64,000 bases of DNA from Jaminaea rosea (Eukaryota; Basidiomycota; Exobasidiomycetes; Microstromatales). Under the pieces are notes generated by a model. The model was not told the DNA's origin. It saw nothing but the letters and a program-made list of their open reading frames with translations, and did no database searches. Every line of letters begins with the position of its first letter. Within the stretch, counting starts at the first letter, position 1. The position numbers and the translations under genes were made by a program. Positions 23,186-35,394 of this stretch are shown piece by piece. Where the stretch lies: the NCBI RefSeq assembly GCF_003144245.1, contig NW_020289984.1, positions 310,001 through 374,000 of the forward strand. The letters run 5' to 3'.

Positions 23186-25429
23186 ATGCCTCCTCATCAA
23201 CAAGGAGGTGGCGACAAGCGATCCCGCTCCCCCACGCCCTCATCGTCACGCTCTTCAACACCAGGCCCAGCTCCTCCGCCACCTGCCGTCCGCAATGGTG
23301 ACACAGCAGACTCAGACTCAGACGACGACGTCGGCCCAGCGCCGCCTCCGCCCGCAGCATCCACATCCTCAGCTCCTCCCTCAAAGAAGGTCAAGGTCGC
23401 ACCTCGCAAGAGCCTCCCGCACGCCAACATCTACCTCTCCGCCCTCCCTTCTGCAACTCGCTACTCTCAATCGTTCATGCATCGCTCCCCGATCAACTTC
23501 GTCTCCGTCACACCGTACACCGACTTCCTCATCACAACAAGCGTAGACGGCCACGTAAAGTTTTGGAAGAAGCAGGAGCTAGGCATTGAGTTCGTGAAAC
23601 ACTACCGAGCCCACATTGGTGTGGTGACCGCAACGGCGACTTCAGCTGACGGGAGTCTATTCGCATCGGCGGGGAGTGATGGGACCATCAAAGTGTTTGA
23701 CGTGTTCAACTTTGATCTCATCAACATCCTCAATCTGGGTCAGTGTATCACGCCAAGGACGCTTGCCTGGGTACACAGGAGAGGAGGAAGAGTCGACGCT
23801 GTCTTGGCTGTTGCGGCAGAGGGATCCAATGTCATCCGCCTCTACGACGGGCGAGGCGACGGCAAGCCAACGGCAGAGATCGACAGCGTGCATCGCGCAC
23901 CCGTCCACCTCCTCAGCTACAATGAGCCAAGCGACTGTGTCGTCTCAGCGGACGAGAGTGGCATGGTTGAATACTGGGCGCCGCGAGAGCCTTACGAGAA
24001 GCCTGCTACTTCCAGCAGCCAAGGAGCCCTCTGGGAATACAAAGCCAGCACAAACCTCTTCGACTTCAAGAAGGCCAAGTCTGTTCCAACTTCGCTCGTG
24101 TTCTCTCCCAAATACGACAAATTCGTCACGCATTCCCTACCCGACCGAGCTATTCGTGTCTGGGACTTCAAAACGGGCAAAGTGCTCCGCAAGCTAGACG
24201 AGAGCCTCGATGCTCTCCAAGAACGACAGGCAGCAGGCACCTCTGGCGTGCCATCCCTCGACGCTATGGAGCTCGGTCGCCGCTTAGCGTTGGAGAAACA
24301 GCTCGACGCGGAGAGTGTGGACGCCAAGGCGAGTGCGATCAATTCTGCTCAGGGACTGAGAACGATGAACGCCGTCTTCGACGAGACGGGCCACTTCGTT
24401 GTCTACCCGACCGCTTTGGGCATCCACATCATGGATACATACAGCGATGATGCTCCCCCAATTATTCTGGGTCGGGACGAGACCTGTCGATTCCTGAATG
24501 TCTCCCTGTTCCAAGGGGTGGGCGGGTCAGCCAAGAAGAAGAGAGGAACACGCAGCTTGGCGCTTATGGCCTCGGAGAATCCCGCAGCAGCAGCAGAATC
24601 CAGTGGCGGGGACGACGATGTAGCGGATCCGACGTTGTTCTGTACCGCGTTCAGGAAGGAGCGCTTCTACCTCTTCACGCGTCTGGAGCCCGATGAGGCG
24701 GACGTTGCTGCTGGAGCCGACAAGAAGCGTAAGGGCAAGGGTCACGCGGGCGGGGCAGAGAGGGATGTCTTCAATGAGAAGCCGAGTAGAGAGGAACAGA
24801 CCATTGCCGGTGGGAGCGCCGCTTCGGGAGCTACAGATGAGGGACAGGTAGCATCTCGCTCAACCGCAACAGGAGCGACCTCGACTGCTACATTGCACAC
24901 CACTCTGGGAGACATCCATGTGCGTCTCTATCGCGAGCTCACGCCTCGTACGGTGGAGAACTTCGTTGGGCTCTGCAAGAAGGGCTACTACAACAATGTG
25001 ACCTTCCATCGCGTCATCAAGAAGTTCATTCTTCAGACTGGCGACCCTTTGGGCGACGGAACGGGCGGGGAGAGCCTGTGGGGTGGACAATTTGAGGACG
25101 AGTTCAGGGCGGAGCTGAAGCATGACCGACCGTACACGTTGAGCATGGCGAATGCGGGGAAAGATACGAACGGTGAGTGCGAGACGCAGGACATCAGGTG
25201 ACGGCTCAAAAATGGTAGCTGATCTTCTTCTCTCCCCTTCTTCTCACGCACACCAGGCTCCCAATTCTTCATCACCACGGTCCCAGCACAATGGCTCGAC
25301 GGCAAGCATACCGTGTTCGGACGCTGCACCACGGGCTTCGACGTGGTGCACCGTATCGAGAATGTCCGAGTCGACCAGCACGACAAGCCGAGAGACGCCG
25401 TGAGGATTCTCAATGTCACGCTTGGCTGA
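23186..25429 (+). CDS. PPWD1: WD40-repeat cyclophilin, PPWD1 type
   Basis: Nuclear peptidyl-prolyl isomerase of the PPWD1/Cyp15 family, found with spliceosomes in animals. Exons are 23186-25172 and 25257-25429, giving 719 residues. A Ser/Pro-rich N-terminus precedes WD40 repeats (about 85-440; [41 protein letters not shown]). A cyclophilin domain ends the protein (about 565-719: [50 protein letters not shown]). Active-site Arg in FHRV and the GSQFF block are present, so the isomerase should work. The loop before the cyclophilin domain is charged and low in complexity. Start chosen because upstream codons lie in the promoter of the divergent gene. Confidence 0.93.
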
Positions 25430-25680
25430 GAAGGCGAGGGGAATGGTGTGCGATGGCGATGGCATTAGCGAGTGGAAGTTATAAGGAGAGAATAGAGTGA
25501 GGAGCGAATAGAGAGAGAGAGGTTGTACAAGTACAGTAGAGTGTAGAAAAAGACACGGAGGAAGAGTGAGGGATAGCGGCGGTGCGGGCGTCACGGTGAA
25601 GCCGCATTGAAGGGGAGGGGGAAACGGTCATAGTTGTACAGGGTGAAGAGGGAATCTAGCCCCTCTGCGCGAGTCAAAGT

Positions 25681-27850
25681 CTAGTAATAAGAGTAAGCAG
25701 CCCCATTCTGCTGTTGTTGATGATGGCCGCCGCCGCCTTGTCCGCCTTGATACTGGTGTTGCTGATGGTGGTGCTGGTCCTGCCCGTCTCCCTGCGGGTC
25801 ATAATAGCTCCCCTGCGCATAATAGTCTGCACCTCCCTGCTGGTAATCTCCGCTCCATTCCCCGTGCTGACCATGCTGACCGCCATTCTGCCCATTCTGC
25901 TGATCGTAGTAGTCGTACGAGCTCGCCGCTCGACTGTCCCCACTCGGCCCGGCATACGCATCATAGACATCGCCGAGGGCTTGGGCGTCCTGCTCGCGGG
26001 AGTAACCGCCTTGCCCATCGTCGTAAGGAGCATACTCGGAAAGGTCTCCCATGTACGCTCGCGCATCGTGTCCGCCCTCGTTGTAGTCGTAATCATAGTC
26101 GTAGGCACCGTCCGTTCCTGCCATAGTAGCGCCAGTGTGACCATTCGGCTTGGCGGCGTAGTAGTCGTCTTGACTGCTGCCACTTCCACCGCTGCCCCCA
26201 TTCTGCCCGTGGTAGGCATAGTAATCGTCCTGACTGCCGTTGCCCGCTTGCGAGTGCTGGTAGGCCGCATTCGAGTCTGCAGGCGCGAGAGGGGAGCGAG
26301 AGTAACTCGTTGGGTCGTGCTGCTGCGCCAATGCTGAGCCGTTGCTGTTGCCGTGAACGACGACGCCGCCTCCAGCTCCCATGCTGCGCTGCGCAAAGAG
26401 CTGCGGGCTCGTCCCTATGGGCCCGAGCTGGCTCATCAAATTGGCATGCTGAGAAGTCGACGAAGCTGACGGCGGCATTCCTCCCCTTCCCTTGACATGC
26501 AGCGCATACGTCTCCGGGCTAGTCTGCGCGCTAGGCGGCAAGCTGGGCTGCTGGCTTAGGCTGTCGTGGATGGCGTGGCCTCCGCCGTAGGAGTTGCTGT
26601 GGCCCATGCTGCTTTGCGCGCCTGCATGTCCTTGGTTCAAGACCAGATGAGCCTGGCTGCCGTAGTCTTCCCCGTACGCCCCGCCATTGCCGTACACGTT
26701 ACTCGGGCCGTTGCCGTAGGGCGAGGCGGAGCGAGAGACTTTCTCGTCATTGAACAAGTCGACGTCCACCTTGGGCAGAGTAGGCTGAAGCATCTTCTGC
26801 CCGACAATGACGCCCTTCTTGTTCATCAGATGCTTGTAGTCCCCTTTTGCCTCGGCTCTCGCAATGGCCGCCTGACGGGCTACCCTCTCCTTCTTCTTGA
26901 AGTGTACCAGCTCGGTGATACGCTTGTCGATCTTGTGGCAGCAGTACTCCTTCAAGTTGCCCTTGATGTAGCAGAGCAGCGGCAGGTACATGATCGACGC
27001 AATGAGAAGCAGAATTGCCGACCCAGCGAAGATGACGACGGTGAAAATCATGGTGAGCAACATGATAGCGGTGAAGATCGAACCACCGTAGTAGTCGTAG
27101 ATGTTTGTGCTGAACTTGTTGACCTCAATCAGGCCGTACAAGGTGAGCGCATTGATGACTTGACGGGGACCATCTGCGACTACAAGGCGTTTCCAGCCTT
27201 TGAAGGTGAAGAAGATGAAGAAGGCGATCTCGTCTTGCTTCTTGGTGGAATTGTTGATCTGAGAGAAGAGGCAGAAGTGGTCGTAGGAACGAAGCGAGTA
27301 ATAATTGTTGGCCATGACATTCGTGTAGGCGTAAGAGATGTCGCGAGATCGCACGATGGCGCCTGGAGGAGCAGGTGGGGGCGACGAGGTCTGATCAGCA
27401 ATGCGTAGCGATATAAGGCTTGTCCTTGCCGCTACTCACGACACTTGTGCGCCTCGTAAGCCAGGAGGAGAAATGAGAAGATGATACAGCCAAAGAAGAC
27501 CCATTTACCTGTGTATGCAGACGAGGAGGCAGGTCAGTCATGCTTCTTATCCTGATGCGCGTCGCTCCTTGCTCACCGTACTGAATGGGCACGGGCACCG
27601 TATTGTCTGGGTTATCCTGCACCTTGTTGTAGATGTTTCCATTGAAGTGATTGAATGCAAGCAGCGTGACGGCGGTGTAGATGTCGGCAATGTACACAGC
27701 AAACGACTTGATGACGAGGGCAAAGACGAAGCCGTACTTCATTCTCGTCCAAGCCCCATTATTGTGGTAGTCTCTTACGTCGATGAAGTCGAACTTGTGA
27801 TCAGGAACCTCCTCACGCTTCCAGGCGGCATTGCCACAACAGCAGGCCAT
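25681..27850 (-). CDS. KCH1: Kch1/Prm6-family membrane protein (potassium influx)
   Basis: Fungal plasma-membrane protein of the Kch1/Kch2 (Prm6) family, which gives low-affinity K+ influx linked to calcium signalling in yeast. Exons are 27850-27577, 27508-27440 and 27362-25681, giving 674 residues. The N-terminus holds a CCC cluster, then membrane spans (about 38-66, 93-112, and two near 208-240). Conserved blocks are NVMANNYYSLRSYDHFC, FFIFFTFKGWKRL, ADGPRQVINALTLY and YIKGNLKEYCCHKIDKR. Everything after about residue 300 is low complexity, rich in Gln, Gly, Tyr and Asn with repeated DDYYA and YDYY units, and resembles a prion-like tail; yeast Kch1 is shorter. Function follows the family, not this sequence alone. 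Confidence 0.85.
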
Positions 27851-29258
27851 CGCGGCGTGGGGTCAGAGATGAAGCTGCTGACTCGCCGCCGCTGTTATCG
27901 CGTGATTTGGACTACGAGGTCGTGTGGGGATCGTGATTGCGAAGCTGCGCTGCGCGTCGTGTTGGTCCGCGGGGAGAAAAGGAGTGTGATGGGATGGAGA
28001 GGGGGAAAGGGGCGAGCCGTCAAGGCTTTGGTGGTAGTGATAGGTGAAAAGAGAGGAGCGTGAGTATGGGTGTTTGCGGTGGTGATATCGATGATGGTGT
28101 TATTCGAAGGTGTCCGGCGGCTCCGCCCCCCTCGTCGTCTGAGATCAACGACCGGCGCCCTTCGTCGCTAAATTGGTCACCTCACTTGGGAGCCGAGTCG
28201 CCTCTCGCTGTGGGTGGCTGCTGGTGTTGGACGGATAGATCCGCTGCCCGCCTCGTCGTCTTCGTCGTCGTCGTCGTCTGTTTCGTCGAAGTCTTCCTTC
28301 ATAGCCGCGGCTCGGTCGCAGGCCTCGATCCTTTCGGCGAGGCGCCTCTTTCGCTCGCTCGCTCTTTCGAAGTCGACTGGCTGCTTGCCTGCCTGGTCGC
28401 CCGGCCACCTGCTGTCTGGCCTCGTCGACTGCATCTCCTCTCCGCCTCCGCTCAACTGCCACGCACCGTTGCCCGCCAGTCCGAGGGCCCCTGCACCCTT
28501 TTCGCTGAATGGGGCCAGTCGAGCGAGACAGGAGAGCAAGAAGACAAACACCGTCCGTCGACGACCGACGCCGCTCAGTGACGACCCTACGACGACAAGA
28601 CGTCAACGAAGACGACGACGCAAGCCACGCGAAGAGGCACGCTCCCTCGATACCACGGCCAATTCCCACCTTCTCTTTCACATCATCCCTCCCCACTCCA
28701 TTCCCCCTTTCGCGTCCCTTTGCCTCGTCGTTGCGTGCCGTCCAGCGCGGGCAACGACGTAATTCAGGCACCACCAACAAGGACGACCAAGTAGCCTGTG
28801 CCGAGCGATCAGTCCCCCTCTCGCCGGCCTCGGGACTCTCTCTCTCTCTTCCTCGTCTTCCCTTTTCACTTCATCAACAACGACGACGACGACCAAGCAG
28901 CCGTCAAAAGTACCCTCGTCGTCTCGAAGACGTCATCATCATCTTGCAGGCAGCCACTGTACCGCCGTCTGCACAGCATTCGACGCTCCGCCACATCTTG
29001 TCCCTCGTTCCCTCGTGCGATCTGCCATTGGCGTCATCGTCAGCCTTCCCTCACTTATTGTCCTTCCCACCGACGTCTTCCTCGTCAGTCTCCCTCTTCT
29101 CCCCACGGTCGCTACTCGTCGTTAAGCTCGTATCGCAGATACCCGCTCATTGCAGAGCAATCACCACGGCGTCCAGATCACTGCGCCAATCAGCATCCAG
29201 AGCAGTCACAATCGCCGCTCTCTGAATCTAGCATCGTAGGAGCGCATCGTTGTCCGCT
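27851..29258. promoter_or_regulatory. Long divergent promoter KCH1 / PSR1
   Basis: About 1.4 kb between divergent starts, with GTC/TCG trinucleotide runs near 28249-28290 and long CT-rich tracts leading to PSR1. Several 180-240 codon frames exist on both strands, but they overlap each other, are Ser/Arg/Pro-rich and match no family. I treat it as promoter and long 5' UTR. Confidence 0.5.
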
Positions 29259-31301
29259 ATGTCTGGCAACAATCCAAGCAACGACCCGTTGGCCTCGGTC
29301 ATCACCCAGGTCCAACCGGGTCAGGGAGCAGCAGGAGGCGCAGCAGCATTGAGAGGAGGAGGACCAGCCAGACCTACGCGTGTGGCCAAGGCAGGCACTG
29401 CAAAGGCAGCTCAGCAGCAGCAGGAAGCCGCTGAAAAGAAGAGGAAAAAGAAGCAGCAGCAAGCGGCAGCAGCAGCAGGAACAGCGGCCAGCCCTCAGCA
29501 GCAGCAGCAGCAGCAACAGCCACCTTCAACGGCAGCTACTGCCTCGACGGCGTCCACCGGGGAAAAAGCAGCTGAGGGCGATTCGAACGCAGGCGCCGCA
29601 GCTGGACCGTCATCAACGCCTACGGCTTCAGCATTGATGCGACAAGAGGGCGTAGAGGGCCATTCCAATGATCCATCGTCCACCCTCGTCGGTACCACCA
29701 GCACACTGCCAGAAGGTAGCGCACCTGCCGCCGAGAAGGGAGCCACGCCCGGAGCAGTCGGTGTCGGGGAAACCGACCCAGCTGCAAAGCTGCAGTCGGC
29801 ACCCACGAACGAGCAGGACATGACACAAGCGGCGCAGGCGCTTCAGAAGGAAGACGACAAGGCTACTCCGCAGACAGCCGCTGCTACTACTGCGACCTCC
29901 AAGACGAAGAGTCAGCCAACGACGTCCGCAGCCAAGCAGAGCTCGGCCTCAAGAGCACCTGCCACTCCGGCAGCTCCCTCCTCGAAAGCAGCTCCAGCAG
30001 CGGCGAAGAAGACCTCCCCGCTCAAGAAGCTCATCGCCTTCTTGACATGTTCCTCGGGCGCCTCTGCGGCAATGGCAGCAGAGGACGGCGCAGGCTCATC
30101 GCGTAAGACTACCTCGGGCGACGAAGTGGAGATGGCAGAGAGGAGCGGCGGCCAGCAGAAGAAGGGAAAGGCCCCACCCACCTCTTCCCAATCACCCTCG
30201 ACCCCATCACAGAAGGGCCCGTCGGCCAAGCGGTCCAATAATAAGCTCGCCCCACCCATCACTACCGCAGGACTGGGCGGCAAATCACGGTCCGGGGCCG
30301 GACGCTCACCGTCGAGGCCGAGCTCAGCGCGAAATTCACTTGAGGGCAGATCAGAGACTGGAGTCGTCGCCCCTGCTCCTGGAACGCCTACTGCTGGTGG
30401 GGGCACAATGCTGCCAAGAGAGGAGACGGGCGATGTCATGAGTGGTGCAGTCGTACCGCCAGGCAGCTCGTTCGTCTCGCCGCACGATGTGACTCCCTCC
30501 AAGCAAAGAGGCGCAGCGGGAGGAGGCGCCGAGTCCGAGTCAGATGTAGCGGACAGCAGTGCTCCCGCTGCCTCATCTGCAGGCGGAGATGATGACGGTG
30601 ATGACGGTGCAGACGAGAGTGGCTCAGAGCTTGTCGAAGATTACCTAGACGACGAAGAGCTCAACGAGGAGCAACGCCTGATCGCGGCCGGCGGGATGGG
30701 CATCCCGAAGGATGAGTTCGGGAACGAGCGTCCCCTCCTCGTACCCCTGTCCCAGCAGGACTCAGGGCGTAAATGCCTCGTACTGGACTTGGACGAAACA
30801 CTAGTCCACTCGTCGTTCAAGATGATCCAGAACGCGGATTTCATCGTGCCCGTCGAGATCGAAGGAACGGTCCATAATGTCTACGTGATCAAGCGTCCCG
30901 GTGTCGACGAGTTCATGCGCCTCATGGGCCAGATCTATGAGGTAGTCGTCTTCACAGCCTCTCTTTCCAAGTACGCCGATCCCGTGCTCGACATCCTCGA
31001 CATCCACCGCGTGGTGAGGCATCGCCTCTTCCGCGAGTCCTGCTACAACCACCGCGGCAACTACGTCAAGGACTTGAGCCAGCTGGGTAGGCCGATAGGG
31101 GAGAGCATTATCATTGACAACTCGCCCGCGAGCTACATCTTCCACCCAAATAATGCCGTGCCCATCTCAAGCTGGTTCAACGACCCGCACGATACCGAGT
31201 TGACGGACCTTTGTCCTTTCTTGGCGGATCTGTGCGACGTGCACGACGTGAGGGCGGTGCTTGACGGGGCGCTGGCTGCGCCGGTCGGGATCGAGGGATA
31301 G
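29259..31301 (+). CDS. PSR1: Psr1-type membrane-associated phosphatase (SCP/HAD)
   Basis: Haloacid-dehalogenase phosphatase of the small-CTD-phosphatase group, closest to yeast Psr1/Psr2, which sit at the plasma membrane and act in sodium and general stress response with Whi2. Intronless, 680 residues. The first 490 residues are low complexity (Ala, Gln, Ser, Pro) with poly-Gln near 87-95. A short [12 protein letters not shown] segment near 257 resembles the fungal Psr N-terminal block. The catalytic domain (about 500-680) has [10 protein letters not shown] with the nucleophile Asp, [37 protein letters not shown] and [10 protein letters not shown]. An N-terminal palmitoylation cysteine as in yeast is not seen. 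Confidence 0.88.
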   Translation: MSGNNPSNDPLASVITQVQPGQGAAGGAAALRGGGPARPTRVAKAGTAKAAQQQQEAAEKKRKKKQQQAAAAAGTAASPQQQQQQQQPPSTAATASTASTGEKAAEGDSNAGAAAGPSSTPTASALMRQEGVEGHSNDPSSTLVGTTSTLPEGSAPAAEKGATPGAVGVGETDPAAKLQSAPTNEQDMTQAAQALQKEDDKATPQTAAATTATSKTKSQPTTSAAKQSSASRAPATPAAPSSKAAPAAAKKTSPLKKLIAFLTCSSGASAAMAAEDGAGSSRKTTSGDEVEMAERSGGQQKKGKAPPTSSQSPSTPSQKGPSAKRSNNKLAPPITTAGLGGKSRSGAGRSPSRPSSARNSLEGRSETGVVAPAPGTPTAGGGTMLPREETGDVMSGAVVPPGSSFVSPHDVTPSKQRGAAGGGAESESDVADSSAPAASSAGGDDDGDDGADESGSELVEDYLDDEELNEEQRLIAAGGMGIPKDEFGNERPLLVPLSQQDSGRKCLVLDLDETLVHSSFKMIQNADFIVPVEIEGTVHNVYVIKRPGVDEFMRLMGQIYEVVVFTASLSKYADPVLDILDIHRVVRHRLFRESCYNHRGNYVKDLSQLGRPIGESIIIDNSPASYIFHPNNAVPISSWFNDPHDTELTDLCPFLADLCDVHDVRAVLDGALAAPVGIEG

Positions 31302-32643
31302 GGGAAAGAAGAAGCATCAATGGCGAATCAAGGCTGACAAGCATCCTCACGGCTGGGCCATATTCTCAACGGACAACAAGCTTAAGCATCTTTTCTTCAC
31401 CACCCCGCCACCCCCACTATCCGACCTTGCTAATGGCTTCCACGAGCATCAGCATCGACTGCGGCGACGACGCCGTGCCAGGTCAGGCAAGCGGGCGAGA
31501 CACCAACCGTCGATCACCGGCACGATACCCGTCCTCGCCAGCTACACCACCCGGACATCCTCCCTGCACCTCCCTGCAAGCATCATCATGATCATCACCG
31601 GCTGTCTCCAAGCTGCCGCATCCTTGCACCTACCCCTCATCACGACGCTCCTCTACTCCGCTGGGCTTGCCTCGCTCCTCTTTCCCCTCAACTTAGACCT
31701 TCTCATCCTCTTTCATCTGCCAGCTGGGTCTCCTCGGCGTCAATGCCAGCACCACCAGCCCAGCTCACGGCTAGCTCAATACATCGAGGCTATTCTCAGA
31801 TTGTGCATCCCGTCGGCATTTCGCCGACTACGTCCACCTTGGCATCAGTCGACGTTGCGACAACAGTACCTTTGCTCTTCTTTCACCAGCCCAAGTGGCT
31901 GCTCTTCTCTCTACCCTTTTTTCTTTTTTACCTCTTCTTTGCCAACCCCTTCTTTTCGCCATCCTTCTTCGTTCGCCCCACCCCACCTCAACACCACATT
32001 ACCTCCCTCTTTTGTTTTCCCCCCTTTCTTGCCCCCTCTTCAATACAAAAAGACTCGAAAAGCTAGCTCATGCTTTGCGTCTCGCTACGGGATGATCGAT
32101 CGATTTTATGGAACCAAGACTGGCCCTGCGCATCTCAAGGTCGCTGGCGTGACGGCTCTTCAGTCTGTGTAAGTCTACTCAAGTCGTCTACGGTCTGCTC
32201 ACAGCCTTGGAACTCATTGCTCGTGGTATTTGCTGCAATGAGGTGGTGATGGGGGAGAAGAAGAAAGCAGCTACTGGCTGCGCGTCGCCTTCAAAGACCT
32301 CGTCGAGGTGGCGCGATGAGGGCGGGCACAAAGGGGTGGAAGCGCGTCCGCACGCGACACAGAGGGAGGGGCGGAAAGGGTGCCTGGTCAGTCGAGCTAC
32401 GGGAAAACGCTTCTCGCTCGCTGCAATGCCCGTTACCTCAAGCTGAAGTGAGAGATGTGGTATTGATGAATAAGCTCAATCTGACAGGCAGACACAAATG
32501 GACTGAGTGGATATCGAAATGACGGACCTCTGAAAACGTGCTTCTTGGAGGACCGGTGGTGATGACCGCAGTCGCTGCTTTGAATCGCACGACGCAACTT
32601 AATGCTCGTCAGGGCAGGGCTGGCCTCTGCCATGACGATACCC
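31302..32643. other. Intergenic, convergent; long 3' flanks
   Basis: About 1.3 kb between the stops of PSR1 (+) and the RING gene (-). A T/C-rich stretch lies near 31900-32045. A 300-codon frame that starts inside PSR1 in another phase has no support. No gene seen. Confidence 0.5.
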
Positions 32644-34800
32644 TTAGTCGACTTGGGCTGCAAGATCGTCCTCCTCTGCACCGTGCATCCCGCCGCTACC
32701 TTGGCCTGTCTCCTGCTTCGGCAGGACTGGGATGACAGCCCAGGCGTCGCGCTTGTCTACGGGGCATGTGACCCAATGGCCTACTTTTCGGACCTTCTTC
32801 GCTGCTTCGCCGTCCATCTCGGGGCATTGAGGGTCGTCGATGTTCTGCTCCGGGTCGCTCCAGTCAATCTTCCCACCGCCTGCTACTCGCGTCACCGTTG
32901 TCAAGCATTCGCGATGCAGCTGGTGACCACATGGCCGCAGTGTGACGAGGCGCCTGTCCAGCTGAGCGTCAAGACGCGCTCGTGCTTCATTGTCGTTGAG
33001 ACTGACCGCGTTCTCTCCTGTGCTGTTCTCAGGCGGCGTATCGTAATCGGGAAGGCATGCTCCATAGTCGCACAGAAACCCCCTCGCCTTCTCCCTCCGT
33101 CTTATCTCCTCACGTAGTGAAGCTTTCGTCGTCGTAGCCTTGCCTTTTCCCTTGCCGTTGCTTGATTCCTCTCCATTTCCCTCTGCAGTCTCAGAGAGCG
33201 CCGTGCGACACATGGGGCAAGTCCAATGCTGCGGTGACTGAGCTCCTGCGAGCCATTCGAGCAAGCACTTTCGGTGCATGCAATGGAAGCCGCCGCATGG
33301 GACCACGACCACGCGCTCGTCCTGCGCTGCTTGTCCCCCGGCCCACTCCGGCTTGTCGGATCTCTCGTCGTAGATTTCAAGACAGACAGGACATCCTGGC
33401 CCCGCATCACTTGCTGCACTGCTAGTACCGTCTTCTTCGGCGTACGCTCCAAGCTCCCCGATCTCGAGTCGAGCCATACGCTTCCTCAGATCTGCGTCGA
33501 CTGTCTCGAGCCCGTCGACATAGCTGCGAGCCTTCTTCGGGTTCTTGTCACGCTCCTCTCGTAGCCTTGACCAGCGTTGCGCTGATTCGCCCCAGGGTAG
33601 CGATTCCGTAAGATCATCCGGTGACAGGCCCATGTCGTCGTAGAGGACCACTGGGAAGGGTGGGCCGCTGACAAAGTGTGCATTGCGCGGGTTTGGGTAG
33701 CTTGCTCTCGAGACGTCTGTGACGCTAAACAGAGGCCAGCCCCAGCCGCTCTCGATGTCATAGAGGAAGGAATAAGGACGGTCTGTTGCCCAGTCTGGTA
33801 CATAAGTGGGCGCCGTTGGAGCCAGAGGGATCATACGAGGGCCCGTCGGTGGCGGGCGAGGAGGGGGACCAGAGGTCGTCCCATTGGCAGATCTGAGCAT
33901 ATGTTCCAGCTCTCGAAAGGCGTCAAGTCGCCCGTAAACACCTGAAGACTGCTCGTTGCGTACCTCTTCGACCTGAGGGAAGAACTCGCCCGGAACAGCG
34001 GCGAGGGCTGGGCGTCCATCGGGAGCCGTGAACGGCAGCTTGTACAGTGCAGTGAGCAGCCGTACGCCGTCGAGATATTCGTTGATTGAAGCTTCGTCCT
34101 CGGGAAGAAGCTCAGCCCTCTCAAGGTAGTCGTACCCAGCTTGATCGGCCGGCACCAGGCGGCCGCGGAGACGCTCACGAGGTCGTGCAGGCGGGCGCTG
34201 TTGCTGTTGGCGTTGCTGCTGGGCCCGAGAAGCAGGCTGACGATGCTCCGTGGTGGACGAGGGAGAGAAGATTGGAGCAGCTGCGCGCATACGATTGCTC
34301 GCGGCGCCGCTATTGCCTTGAGTGGCCGCACGAGAAGAGGAATTGGTCGCGGAAGCACTGGCCGGGGGTGCTGGCGGTCGTGGTGTTCGCTGACCACCGC
34401 CACCCCACATGGCTCGTGCTGCAGCGCCTAATCCAGTCGATGATGCTGTGGGCCTGTTGGTTGCTGCCGATGCAGTTGCCGCTTGACCCATTCCATTGCT
34501 GATACTGTTGCCATTCGTGGGCTGCGGTCGAGCAGGCGAGCCCAGGGGTTGAGAGAAGCCACTTGGACTTGAAGCGGATCGAGGCGCAGCTGAAGTAGTA
34601 GATTGAGAGGGTGCAGAGTTGGTGCTGCTCGCAGGATTTGTATCGTTTTGAGAAGCGCTTGCTAGCGAAGCTAGCCACGCCGAGTTGACAACAAATTGCT
34701 CAGACGGTCTCGATGTCGCGTGTGAGGTTACACGCTGAGCCGCGCCACCCGGCTGTGTGTTTGGTTCATCAGATCCTGCAGGAGGCTGTCTGGATGGCAT
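32644..34800 (-). CDS. RING-finger protein with unnamed central domain
   Basis: Intronless, 718 residues. Residues 1-215 are disordered (Ser, Pro, Gln, Arg). Residues about 225-425 form a conserved domain shared with the next gene upstream: PFTAPDGRPALAAVPG, YVPDWATDRPYSFLYDIE, FPLF-like (WPLFSV), YPNPRNAHF. A RING finger follows (about 470-545: CPVC, then CGGFHCMHRKCLLEWL, CPMC). A second cysteine-histidine finger lies at about 575-690 (CDYGAC, RPCGHQLHRECL, CPVDKRD). The fingers suggest an E3 ubiquitin ligase, but substrate and pathway are unknown, and I do not recognise the central domain. The neighbour 594 bp upstream on the same strand is a relative lacking the fingers. Confidence 0.8.
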   Translation of the reverse strand: MPSRQPPAGSDEPNTQPGGAAQRVTSHATSRPSEQFVVNSAWLASLASASQNDTNPASSTNSAPSQSTTSAAPRSASSPSGFSQPLGSPARPQPTNGNSISNGMGQAATASAATNRPTASSTGLGAAARAMWGGGGQRTPRPPAPPASASATNSSSRAATQGNSGAASNRMRAAAPIFSPSSTTEHRQPASRAQQQRQQQQRPPARPRERLRGRLVPADQAGYDYLERAELLPEDEASINEYLDGVRLLTALYKLPFTAPDGRPALAAVPGEFFPQVEEVRNEQSSGVYGRLDAFRELEHMLRSANGTTSGPPPRPPPTGPRMIPLAPTAPTYVPDWATDRPYSFLYDIESGWGWPLFSVTDVSRASYPNPRNAHFVSGPPFPVVLYDDMGLSPDDLTESLPWGESAQRWSRLREERDKNPKKARSYVDGLETVDADLRKRMARLEIGELGAYAEEDGTSSAASDAGPGCPVCLEIYDERSDKPEWAGGQAAQDERVVVVPCGGFHCMHRKCLLEWLAGAQSPQHWTCPMCRTALSETAEGNGEESSNGKGKGKATTTKASLREEIRRREKARGFLCDYGACLPDYDTPPENSTGENAVSLNDNEARARLDAQLDRRLVTLRPCGHQLHRECLTTVTRVAGGGKIDWSDPEQNIDDPQCPEMDGEAAKKVRKVGHWVTCPVDKRDAWAVIPVLPKQETGQGSGGMHGAEEDDLAAQVD

Positions 34801-35394
34801 GCTGCTCTTGATGTCAGTGTGATGATGTTGCGACGATGATGATACGGTAAGGAAGGAAAGGAGGGGCTTGAGCGCCCCCCTTCAATCAACTTCTCCCTCG
34901 AGGGCAGCAAAGGAACAAAGAAAGGATGCGGAGAGAGAGTGTTGGACGGCGGACTGAGAGCTTTGAGCAAGTGGCGGCAGGCGGCGACGAACAAGCGAGC
35001 AAGCGACTCGAGACCGGGGGGCGGATTCGGCGCTAGGCCGCTAAGCCGGTGGAGGCGACCTCGCAGCAGACCTCCTACTCCCACCTTCATCGATGCGAGG
35101 ACTGAGCCTTCAGTGACAACAAAGAAAGAAGCGAGCGAGCCAAAGGATGGGACAAGCGGTAGGCTACGAAAGGATGAAAAATTTCTGACTCACTTTTTGC
35201 TCAAGAGAGGAAGACAGGAGTCGACGCCGTTGCACGTCGGTCAAGGGGAAAAAGAGGAACTGTGAAGACTGGCTACGAGAGCTAACGTCAAGCTGAAAAG
35301 GGTACAGCCGACGCTGCCTAGTAGGGAGAGAGACAGAATGGCTGAGACGTGAAGTACGGCAGGTCCAGCTACGGACGTTGGCGACGAGGCAGCT
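34801..35394. other. Intergenic between the two paralogous genes
   Basis: About 590 bp: promoter of the RING gene and 3' flank of its paralogue. No finger-like remnant seen in any frame downstream of the paralogue's stop. Confidence 0.5.

Noticed and set aside
28145-29225. Overlapping frames of 180-240 codons on both strands upstream of PSR1
   Set aside because: They are Ser/Arg/Pro-rich, overlap each other, and come from GTC/TCG and CT-rich DNA typical of a promoter and 5' UTR.
31261-32172. 300-codon + strand frame beginning inside PSR1
   Set aside because: It starts in a different phase of the PSR1 coding region and continues through T/C-rich 3' DNA; no family features.
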